A stretch of 64,000 nucleotides of DNA, from assembly GCF_018614135.1 (NCBI RefSeq), contig NZ_JAGGOW010000143.1, forward strand, positions 1 through 64,000, written 5' to 3'. The first letter of the stretch is position 1. Every line of letters begins with the position of its first letter. Below, piece by piece: positions 16,183 to 23,303 of the stretch. The DNA comes from Streptomyces sp. ISL-66. GTDB taxonomy: Bacteria > Actinomycetota > Actinomycetes > Streptomycetales > Streptomycetaceae. Both the position numbers and the translations under genes were made by a program. The notes beneath the pieces were generated by a model, which had not been told where the DNA came from, made no database searches, and was given only the letters and a program-made list of their open reading frames with translations.

Positions 16183-17058
16183 ATGGGTCGGGGAGATCTC
16201 ACGGACGAGCAGTGGGTGGTGTTGGAGCCGTTGTTGCCGAAGGGGGCGAAGGTGGGGCGGCCGCCCATCTGGCCTCGGCGGCAGTTGATCGACGGTTTAC
16301 GGTTTCGGGTCCGGACCGGTGTTCCGTGGCGGGACGTGCCCGTCGAGTACGGGCCGTGGGGCCGGATCTACGACTTGTTCCGTCGCTGGCAGCGGGACGG
16401 GACCTGGCACCGGGTCCTCACCGGCCTCCAGTCCCTGGCCGACGCGAAGGGTGCGATCACGTGGGACCTGAGCGTCGACTCCACGGTGTGCCGCGCCCAT
16501 CAGCATGCGGCCGGGGCTCGCAAACAGGGTGACCTGCAGAAGGAACCACCGGGCGGCGTCTTTGACGAGCCCCGCGATCACGGACTGGGACGCTCGCGCG
16601 GCGGGTTCACCACCAAGCTGCACCTGGCCGTCGAGCAAGGGCAGAAGCCCATGTCGATCGTGGTCACGGCAGGACAGCGCGGCGACTCGCCGCAGTTCGA
16701 ACCCGTACTGGAGAAGGTCCGCGTGCCCCGCACCGGGCCGGGCCGGCCACGCGTCCGCCCCGACCGCGTGCGGGCCGACAAGGCGTACGCCTCCCGCAAG
16801 AACCGCGCCTACCTGCGCCGCCGGGGAATCCGCTGCACCATCCCGGACAAGGCCGACCAAGCCCGCAACCGGAAGAAGCTTGGTTCCCGCGGCGGCCGTC
16901 CGCCGAAGTTTGACCCGGAGGATTACAAGTCCCGCCACGCGGTCGAGTGCGGCATCAATCGCCTCAAAAGGCACCGCGCCGTGGCCACAAGGTACGACAA
17001 GCTCGCGGTCCGCTACGAGGCGACCGTCCTCGTAGCGGCCATCAACGAGTGGCTGTGA
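16183..17058 (+). CDS. IS5-family DDE transposase
   Basis: 291 residues, apparently intact. The N-terminal LTDEQWVVLEPLLPK and GVPWRDVPVEYGPWGRIYD are typical of the IS427-type IS5 group transposases of actinobacteria. Catalytic acidic residues are visible: Asp in LSVDSTVCRAHQHAAGA, Asp in RADKAYASRKNRAYL, and Glu in HAVECGINRLKRHRAVATRYD. It begins 46 bases inside the left terminal repeat. The downstream 500 bases before the right end hold the passenger VOC gene on the other strand. Confidence 0.92.
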   Translation: MGRGDLTDEQWVVLEPLLPKGAKVGRPPIWPRRQLIDGLRFRVRTGVPWRDVPVEYGPWGRIYDLFRRWQRDGTWHRVLTGLQSLADAKGAITWDLSVDSTVCRAHQHAAGARKQGDLQKEPPGGVFDEPRDHGLGRSRGGFTTKLHLAVEQGQKPMSIVVTAGQRGDSPQFEPVLEKVRVPRTGPGRPRVRPDRVRADKAYASRKNRAYLRRRGIRCTIPDKADQARNRKKLGSRGGRPPKFDPEDYKSRHAVECGINRLKRHRAVATRYDKLAVRYEATVLVAAINEWL

Positions 17059-17098
17059 CCAGCGGTCATACGAAACCGGCCGGGATTGCGCGTGGGCG

Positions 17099-17482
17099 TC
17101 AGGAACTCATCGCGGCTCGGTCGGACTCGCTGCGGAGAACGCAGAATTCGTTGCCCTCGGGGTCAGCAAGGACTGCCCACCCAGAGCCATCGGGATTCCG
17201 GTGATCGGTGACAAGGGTGGCACCGAGGGCGAGCAGCCGTTCCACCTCCTGCTCACGGGATGTCTCAGGGCGCAAACACAGATGGATCCGGTTCTTGATC
17301 TTCTTGGCCTCGGGCACCTGGTTGAAGTACAGCACTGGGCCCTCCGCCAGCAGCACCTGAGTCTCCCGGTCACCCGGTTTGTCCTCCGGATGGAGTGGAC
17401 GGTCAGTCACTCTGCTCCAGAACCGGGCCAGCTCGTAGGCATCCGCACAGTCAATCGCCACGTTCTGCAATACCGAAACCAT
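17099..17482 (-). CDS. VOC-superfamily (glyoxalase-like) protein, IS passenger
   Basis: 127 residues: VLQNVAIDCADAYELARFWS then KKIKNRIHLCLRP and DPEGNEFCVLRSE, the beta-alpha-beta-beta-beta pattern and terminal Glu of the VOC superfamily, close to the 'Glyoxalase_6' type of Streptomyces. Family members include glyoxalases, dioxygenases and antibiotic-binding resistance proteins; the exact role is unreadable. The gene lies wholly inside the element's inverted repeats, convergent with the transposase, so it moves with it. That is unusual for a simple IS5-family element. Confidence 0.88.
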   Translation of the reverse strand: MVSVLQNVAIDCADAYELARFWSRVTDRPLHPEDKPGDRETQVLLAEGPVLYFNQVPEAKKIKNRIHLCLRPETSREQEVERLLALGATLVTDHRNPDGSGWAVLADPEGNEFCVLRSESDRAAMSS

Positions 17483-17566
17483 GCGTGTGATCCTTCCTCA
17501 CTTCCACTTCCAGGCGCCACCGAGTTGCACTCGGCCTTGGCGCACACAGCTCAGGCGCATGGCAGC

Positions 17567-17583
17567 ACTTTCGATACACGGCC
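17567..17583 (-). repeat. Right terminal inverted repeat of the insertion sequence
   Basis: ACTTTCGATACACGGCC, the exact reverse complement of the left end at 16137-16153. Confidence 0.9.
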
Positions 17584-17586
17584 TAG

Positions 17587-18270
17587 GAGCTGCAGAGCAA
17601 GCTGTCCATCCTGGAGGATCCCTGCGCGGTCCGGATGCGGCTCGAACTGACGTGGATGCAGCGCTCGCTCCAGGTCAGTGCCCGGGCCAGCACGTGGCGG
17701 CTGCATCCCGCCCTGATGCTCGTACCCCTGCCCCTGCACATCGACACCACGACCGGGAAGGCCGTGGTGTCCGACTGGCTGCGCTTCTGGCCCACCAACC
17801 GGGCACGGTTCCAGGCGTATCCGCAACAGGAGGGCGGCCGGCCTGGCTATTACGGGCTGGTCCTCTACCACGTGCACCGGGCGGTGTTCGACAGCTCCCT
17901 GATCCCGAAGAAGATCAAGGAGCTGATGGGCAAGGCGGTACGGGAGTGGCACCAAAGGCGCCGGGCGCCCGGGCCGACGCTCGTGCCCGAACTGGTCACG
18001 GTGATGCAGGCCGACCGGCGCCTCTTCACACGGGCCGGCGAGCTGTTCCTCGCCGACCTCGGCGCGACCGCCCTACTGGCCCTCTTCGTCTGGGTGGCCG
18101 TCGAGGCGGGGGTGATCGCCGGACTCGCCGCCGCTGGCCGCGTGGGCCTGTCCGCACTGGCGGCCACGCCCGCGGCGCTGTCCCGGGCGGTCGTCGACAT
18201 GGCGGAGTTCACCCGTGATTTCCTGGCCGTGGCCACCCAGATGGCCTTCGCCATCCCGGCCCGGCCCTGA
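17587..18270 (+). pseudogene. 3' part of the gene interrupted by the insertion sequence
   Basis: The open frame right of the element begins ELQSKLSILEDPCAVRMRLE and continues to 18270; an ATG at 17635 could start a 211-residue protein. It is in the same frame relationship as the left flank (QGGLETY), so both are probably one gene, although a TAG would remain at the repaired junction. Hydrophobic segments near the end (LGATALLALFVWVAVEAGVIAG) suggest a membrane-linked C-terminus. No family is recognised, and expression without the upstream half is uncertain. Confidence 0.55.
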
Positions 18271-18627
18271 CGGCGTCCGGCCGGGTCCTGATCCGCCGCG
18301 GGCGGCGGCCGCCCCGGCGCCGGCGCGGGCCATCCGGGCGGGCCATCCGGGCGGACGCCCGGGCCGTGCGCCCTGGCACCACGGCGCCCCTGTGGCTGCC
18401 GCTGTACGTTGGGAGTGGCCGTGCTGGTCGGGACCGGAGCGCGTGAGATCCGGCAGTCCTGAGCAATGAGGGCGACGGCCGGCCGCGGGACCGTCGGCCA
18501 GAGCACTGGCGCGTCGTTGTCGCTCTCACGCAGGCTCCCGGACGGCCGACGGAAGCAGACAGGGACAGAGTCCGCGGCAAGGCCCCACTGCCCGCTCCCG
18601 TCCCCCTCTCCCCCGTTGTGAGGAACG
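18271..18627. other. Gene-free spacer
   Basis: 357 bases between the IS-flanking remnant and the phosphatase gene. No coding sequence, convincing hairpin or operator was seen. The only notable element is GAGGAAC just before the next ATG, a usable ribosome-binding site. Confidence 0.6.
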
Positions 18628-20367
18628 ATGTCGCCTTTGATCCCGCAGGACCCCGGGTCGCTGAAGGAATTCCTCGCGCGCGAGGTGGCGGCCCTGCGCA
18701 AGGCCGCCGTGGGCGCCGCGGGGGTGCGGCTGGATGAGGGGGCGTCCGCGTCCGACCTGGCGGACGGTCCGCCTGAGACCTGCGCCTGCGGCGAAGGCCA
18801 CGCCCACGGCCACGCCCACGGCCACGGGCATTCCAGCGGCGACGGGCCGGAGGGCCACGATCCGTGGGCGTGCATCTGCGCCACGCTGCCCGCCATCCCG
18901 GTTTCCGCGGCACTGCTCGTACCCGTGCGCGACGACGACGGCCTGACCGTGGACTTCACCGTCAGGGCCGGGAACCACGTCCGGCCGGCCCGGTGGATGG
19001 AGGCACCCGACCGCCACGTCGGCAGCGCGCTGCGGGACGTCCAGCCTGGGGCCGCCGCCGCTGGTCTGATCGACGCGCTGGCCGGAGTGCTTCGCACCGG
19101 TCGCGCCCTGACGTCGATGGCGGTGGACTACACCGAGCGGCGCGCGGACGGCCTGCACCGCACGCAGTTGCTCTACGAGGCCGCATCGTGCGGGGACAAC
19201 GTGCTGGCGACCTGGCGGCCCGCCCACAACCGTGCGGAGCTCCTGTCGCGCGACGCGCAGTACATCGCGTCCATGGGCTGGGGAACCTGGGACCTGCTGT
19301 CGGGCGAGACCACCTGGTCCGAAGGGCTGTGCTCGATCTTCCGCACCGATGCGACGCGGCCCCTGTCGCTGGCGGACCTCTGCGACGCCGCCCTGCTGGA
19401 GGACGTTCCCCGGTTCGGCAAGCTGCTGACGGGCCTGCTCGACGGGGAGGAGCCGCCCGGAGTCGAGGTCCGCTTCAGCGTGCTGGGCGAGATCCGGACC
19501 TTGCACCTGGTCGGCCGTCCGGTCCTCTCCACGGACGGGCTGGTGTGGTCGGTGCACCTCATCGCTCGCGATCTCACGACGCAGGTCCGCAGCCGGCAGC
19601 GGCTCGCGGCGACCCGGCGCCAGTCGGAGCGGCTGCGGGAGGAGGCGGCGGCCGAGCGGCGGGTGGCCGCGGTGCTGAGGGAGGCGCTGATGCCCACCCA
19701 CTCGGCGGAGCTCGCCGGGATCGGGCTGTCCGTGGCGGCCGCCTACGTACCCGCGGAATCGGAGGCCGCCGTCGGCGGTGACTGGTACAAGTGCCGCCTG
19801 CTGCCCGACGGCCGGGGCCTGCTCGCCATCGGTGACGCCTGCGGGCACGGGCTGGGTGCCGTCGCACGGATGGCGCAGCAGCGGCACGCCCTGGCGGGTC
19901 TCGCGCACGCGCCGGGAACCCACGCCGGTCAGCTGACCACCTGGCTCAACGAGCTCCTGTGCAGCGACCCGGCAGCCCAGACCGCGACCGGGATCATCGG
20001 GCACGTCGACGCCGACCGCAACTTCCGCTGGGCCTGCGCGGGCCATCCGGCACCCCTGCTGCTGCGCGAGGGCCGGGCGACGGCCCTCGACACCAGCCAC
20101 CGAGGACCGCTGTTCGGCATGCTGCCCGGCCACGAGTACGCCACGGTCACCCTGCCGCTCCGGCCTGGCGACCTCCTGCTGATGTACACCGACGGCATGG
20201 TCGAACGGCGCGGGGAGGACATCACCACGGGCATCGACGACCTCCTCGCGGAGCTGGTGGCGTGCGACGGGCTCACCGCCCAGGACGCCCTCGACCACAT
20301 CATGGCCGCGTACACGCCGGAGACCCACGAGGACGACACCTGTCTGCTGGCCATCCGGCTGGACTGA
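18628..20367 (+). CDS. PAS-linked PP2C/SpoIIE-type serine phosphatase with a His/Cys-rich segment
   Basis: 579 residues. The middle holds a PAS-like domain (about 210-320: YIASMGWGTWDLLSGETTW, then WSVHLIARDLT). The C-terminus is a SpoIIE/PP2C phosphatase (about 350-579: PAESEAAVGGDWYKCRLLPD, IGDACGHGLGA, GHPAPLLL, MYTDGMVERR, DDTCLLAIRL) with the metal-binding Asp residues in place. The N-terminal region contains an unusual CACGEGHAHGHAHGHGH run followed by WACICA, a likely metal-binding patch. Such enzymes usually dephosphorylate anti-anti-sigma factors in stress signalling. No anti-sigma partner is adjacent. Confidence 0.88.
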   Translation: MSPLIPQDPGSLKEFLAREVAALRKAAVGAAGVRLDEGASASDLADGPPETCACGEGHAHGHAHGHGHSSGDGPEGHDPWACICATLPAIPVSAALLVPVRDDDGLTVDFTVRAGNHVRPARWMEAPDRHVGSALRDVQPGAAAAGLIDALAGVLRTGRALTSMAVDYTERRADGLHRTQLLYEAASCGDNVLATWRPAHNRAELLSRDAQYIASMGWGTWDLLSGETTWSEGLCSIFRTDATRPLSLADLCDAALLEDVPRFGKLLTGLLDGEEPPGVEVRFSVLGEIRTLHLVGRPVLSTDGLVWSVHLIARDLTTQVRSRQRLAATRRQSERLREEAAAERRVAAVLREALMPTHSAELAGIGLSVAAAYVPAESEAAVGGDWYKCRLLPDGRGLLAIGDACGHGLGAVARMAQQRHALAGLAHAPGTHAGQLTTWLNELLCSDPAAQTATGIIGHVDADRNFRWACAGHPAPLLLREGRATALDTSHRGPLFGMLPGHEYATVTLPLRPGDLLLMYTDGMVERRGEDITTGIDDLLAELVACDGLTAQDALDHIMAAYTPETHEDDTCLLAIRLD

Positions 20368-20418
20368 CCGACACGGCACCTGTCCCGGGCCCGGCGAGAC
20401 GTGTGCGGGCGCTGTGCG

Positions 20419-20826
20419 TCAGATCGAGCCGACGACCTTGCGCGGGGTGATGCGGACGACGACGCGTTCGGCGTCGTCCTTCGACGCCGGGTTGAAGTCC
20501 GCGTAGTCCTTCCCGGTGTACTTATGCGACAGCGCGTTGATCAGTTCCTGCCCGCCCTCCAGCTCCAGAGTGGCCGAGCCGCGGACCTCGGCGTAGGTGT
20601 AGGGCGCGTTGTGCGGGTTGATCATGACGGTGGTCCGCGGGTCGGCGCGCAGGTTCTTCTCCTTGCGGCGGCCGACGGTCGTGGAGATCAGCAGGTCGTC
20701 GCCGTCCCGGGCGAGCCAAGTGATCGACAGCTGCGGGCTGCCGTCCGGCTGGATGGTGGCCACGGTCGCGAAGACGGGGCTGTCGTCGATGAGCTTCTTC
20801 AGGTCATCGGAGAGTTCAGCGGACAC
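20419..20826 (-). CDS. PPOX-class F420/FMN-dependent enzyme
   Basis: 135 residues from a GTG at 20826 (AAGGA upstream). FATVATIQPDGSPQLSITWL, then GRRKEKNLRADPRTTVMI and YAEVRGSATLE, are standard strings of the pyridoxamine-phosphate-oxidase-fold, F420- or FMN-dependent small oxidoreductases of actinobacteria (TIGR03618-like). It is a cytoplasmic split-barrel dimer; the substrate is unknown. It is convergent with the phosphatase gene, with a 51-base gap. Confidence 0.85.
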   Translation of the reverse strand: MSAELSDDLKKLIDDSPVFATVATIQPDGSPQLSITWLARDGDDLLISTTVGRRKEKNLRADPRTTVMINPHNAPYTYAEVRGSATLELEGGQELINALSHKYTGKDYADFNPASKDDAERVVVRITPRKVVGSI

Positions 20827-21330
20827 GGAGCGGGTTCCTTCCCTCGGCTGACTGCTGTCCCCGGACCGACTGCCGTCAGTGGAGCTCAGCACGGACAGCC
20901 TGCAAAATCAGGGCTGCCCCGGCAAGCTCGGCCGCTCCCGTGCCGCGCCGCGCGCCGCGGCTCTGACGCGCCCGATCCCGGGGATGGCCGGGCCCTCCCG
21001 ACCGGTCCATCCGAGCCGCGCACGCCGGACAGTCCACCCGTCCGGCCCAACCGGTCACCCGCTCACCCGCTCACCCGCTCACCCGCTCACCGGCTCACCG
21101 GCTCACCGGCTACGGAGCCGTACGACCGGCATCCACGATGGACGACACCTACTCCCTGCCGGCCGTCCTGCTGGAACCGGCGTGACCCAGCTCGTCGGTC
21201 TCCTCCGGTGTCGAAACGATTCTGTCGTGGCGTTCGAGTGAACGCCCGTTCCCGGCGGTTCTGTCCGGCCGTTGAACCGGCCGACGCCCCCATCCATCGG
21301 CGCGTCGTTCCGAAGATCCTTAGGGGAATC
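20827..21330. other. Gene-poor spacer with short repeats
   Basis: About 500 bases without a supportable gene. It holds the promoter side of the split-barrel gene, an 8-bp tandem repeat at 21054-21109, and the leader of the small secreted protein. Open frames across it have no domain signature. Confidence 0.55.
21054..21109. repeat. Seven tandem copies of an 8-bp unit
   Basis: Units of CTCACCCG (first copy GTCACCCG) change to CTCACCGG in the last three copies. This is a simple tandem repeat in a non-coding spacer. Confidence 0.85.
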
Positions 21331-21576
21331 ATGCGTATTCGCTCTGCTGTGACCGCCTCCGTCCTTGCCGCCGGCATCCTGCTCGGCGGCGCCGGCGCCG
21401 CCCTGGCCAACGACGGCGTCGACATCGACTACTTCTCGGGCGGCCACAAGGCGTTCTCGTCCAGCTGCTCCTCCGCGGCCGCGGTCGCGGCGCCCTTCGG
21501 GCCGGCCTACACCTCGACCTGTGCGAAGGACGGCGAAGCGAAGTGGGTCGACGGCGCCCACCTCGGCACCAGCTGA
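21331..21576 (+). CDS. Small secreted protein with two cysteines
   Basis: 81 residues. MRIRSAVTASVLAAGILLGG is a classic signal peptide, cleaved near ALA-NDG. The mature part of about 53 residues has Cys in FSSSCSS and in YTSTCAK, which could form one disulfide. TAGGGGAATC before the ATG is a plausible ribosome-binding site. It resembles many small uncharacterised exported proteins of Streptomyces. A GC-rich hairpin follows the stop. Confidence 0.75.
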   Translation: MRIRSAVTASVLAAGILLGGAGAALANDGVDIDYFSGGHKAFSSSCSSAAAVAAPFGPAYTSTCAKDGEAKWVDGAHLGTS

Positions 21577-21598
21577 GCACGTCCGGCGCGAGCCGGAG

Positions 21599-21639
21599 CC
21601 GCGGGGGCGGACGGACGGCGACGTCCGCCGCCCCCGCGG
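21599..21639 (+). terminator. GC-rich hairpin after the small secreted protein gene
   Basis: CCGCGGGGGCGGACG (21599-21613) pairs with 21622-21639, with a short bulge, around GACGGCGA. It lies between convergent genes and could serve both strands. Confidence 0.6.
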
Positions 21640-21650
21640 CGTTCGCGGGC

Positions 21651-21682
21651 CAGCAGGTCAGCAGGTCAGCAGGTCAGCAGGT
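21651..21682. repeat. Four tandem copies of CAGCAGGT
   Basis: Four perfect 8-bp units that run into the stop codon and last codons (GTVTC) of the lamin-tail protein on the minus strand. The repeat sits exactly at the gene end and may have altered its C-terminus. Confidence 0.8.
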
Positions 21683-23113
21683 GACGGTTCCCTTGCGGAG
21701 GGCGTGGCCGCTGGTGTTGCTGTCGTCGGACCAGTAGACCGGCTTGGAGCCGGCTACGCATTCGGCGGCCGGGGCGATCGCGAAGCCCTCGTTGTTGAGG
21801 TTGGACATGCCGCTCGGGCGGTTCAAGACGGCGCTGGGGGCGAAGGCTCCGGAGGCGTCGACCCGCAGGGTGCGGTGCCGGCCGGAGCAGGTGTCGTCGC
21901 AGACGGCCCACAGGCGGTTGGCCCGCGGCTCCCACTGTAGTTCCATGATCGCCGACATGCCGCTGCTGAAGGCGGCGACTCGGGTGTACGCGCCCGAATC
22001 CGCGAGAACGTAGCCGTAGATCGTGCCGGTGCCCTCCAGGCCGACGAAGAACACGCCGTTGGTGTGGGCGCCGTAGCGGGCCGGATCGTAGGCGGCCCCG
22101 GTCGAGGCGTCCTTGAAGCCGGCGCCGGTCAGGTAGCCGTCGGGTACCCAAGTGACCGCCTCGAGGCCGAGGTTGGAGCTGACGGCGGGGAGGTCCTGGG
22201 TCAGGTTCCACTCCTTGCCCGCGGTGAGGGTGGTGGCCGTGCCGCTCACGTCGTAGCGCAGGACGGACAGACGGCTCGTGCCCGAGGAGGCGGCGTTGCG
22301 CTCGCTGGCGACGTACACCCCGCCCGAGGCTCCCGCACCGGTGACGGTGACGCCCTCGCTGTCGGGGCTGCCGGAACCGGCGGGGAAGCGCAGCGACTTT
22401 CCGGCGGACCAGCCACCGGTCGTGTCAGGACGCCAGCCTCCGGAGCCGTTCTTGACGAGCCGCCAGAGCTTGCCGGAGTTCTGCGCGCCCCACATCACGG
22501 AGCCGTCCTGCTGGAGAGCGCTGAGGTCCTCGCCGAAGACGTTCGAGGCGTCGGCCGTGGACACCGAGGAGCCGCCGGGCCAGGCGACCGGGGTGGTGCT
22601 GCCCCCGCCGGGGCCGGTCCCGCAGTCGTTGGGGGCGCCGAGGGTGAGTGCGGCGGCCTTGAAGGTGCCCGTTCCGTCGGCGCAGCGCGACCAGGACGGC
22701 TCGGAGTGCTTGCTCCAGGTGAAACCGTCGACGAGCGTGCTGCCGTCCGGGAGGTACAGGCGCGCCTCGTCGGAGGAGCCGAGGCCGAAGGAGGAGCGGA
22801 CGTCGAAGGCGCGGAAGGCGCCCGGGGCCAGGGTGGTGCCGGAGGAGATCTTGTACTTCGAGCTGCTGCTGTCGTCCTTGAGTATCCAGCCCGAGAGGTC
22901 GACGGGGGTCGTGCCCTTGTTGTAGAGCTCGATCGAGTCGTCGGCGTCGCCGGTGGTCACCACCTCGTTGATGCGGATGCCGTCGGCCGGGGCGGCGTGG
23001 GCGGGGCCGGCCGTCAGGGCGGCGAGCACGGCCAGCGCCGGGACGGCGCCGAGGCGCAGGGCGGGGGTGCGGGCGGAGCGCGGGTTCGGGTGCGAGGTGC
23101 GGGAGGCGGTCAT
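21674..23113 (-). CDS. Secreted lamin-tail-domain protein
   Basis: 479 residues with a long signal peptide (cleavage near AHA-APADG). Residues ~42-150 form a lamin tail domain: IRINEVVTTGDADDSIELYN, VDLSGWILKDD, DGSTLVDGFTW, PSWSRCADGTGTF. The C-terminal 300 residues resemble esterase-like phytase or propeller proteins (GEDLSALQQDGSVMWGAQNS, DSEGVTVTG, GLEAVTWVPDG, NNEGFAIAP). It is an extracellular protein; phosphoesterase activity is possible but not shown by clear catalytic residues. The start is set by the signal peptide. Confidence 0.8.
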   Translation of the reverse strand: MTASRTSHPNPRSARTPALRLGAVPALAVLAALTAGPAHAAPADGIRINEVVTTGDADDSIELYNKGTTPVDLSGWILKDDSSSSKYKISSGTTLAPGAFRAFDVRSSFGLGSSDEARLYLPDGSTLVDGFTWSKHSEPSWSRCADGTGTFKAAALTLGAPNDCGTGPGGGSTTPVAWPGGSSVSTADASNVFGEDLSALQQDGSVMWGAQNSGKLWRLVKNGSGGWRPDTTGGWSAGKSLRFPAGSGSPDSEGVTVTGAGASGGVYVASERNAASSGTSRLSVLRYDVSGTATTLTAGKEWNLTQDLPAVSSNLGLEAVTWVPDGYLTGAGFKDASTGAAYDPARYGAHTNGVFFVGLEGTGTIYGYVLADSGAYTRVAAFSSGMSAIMELQWEPRANRLWAVCDDTCSGRHRTLRVDASGAFAPSAVLNRPSGMSNLNNEGFAIAPAAECVAGSKPVYWSDDSNTSGHALRKGTVTC

Positions 23114-23303
23114 CGTGTACTTCCCGGGGTTCGTCGTGTCGGGGGCCGCCTGAGGGTAGCCGCCCGGTCCGACCGCGCGCCCCGCCAGGAGATGGGGAGT
23201 TCGTGAACGGCTTCGGAACGCGGCGCGTGCCCCGCGCGGTGCCCGCGGTCCGGGCGGAGACCCCGCACACCGCGGTCCACGGACGGAGGCGTAACCCGTG
23301 CTC

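Larger units (their letters stand above)
16137..17583. mobile_element. IS5-family element (IS427-like) carrying a VOC passenger gene
   Basis: 1,447 bp bounded by perfect inverted repeats starting GGCCGTGTATCGAAAGT. TA (within CTAG) is present outside both ends as a likely target duplication. Inside are an intact 291-codon transposase and, on the opposite strand, a 127-codon VOC-family gene. Elements of this group with one transposase are usually about 0.85-0.95 kb, so the extra half kilobase is the passenger segment. Perfect ends and an intact transposase point to a recent insertion into an already decaying gene. Confidence 0.85.
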
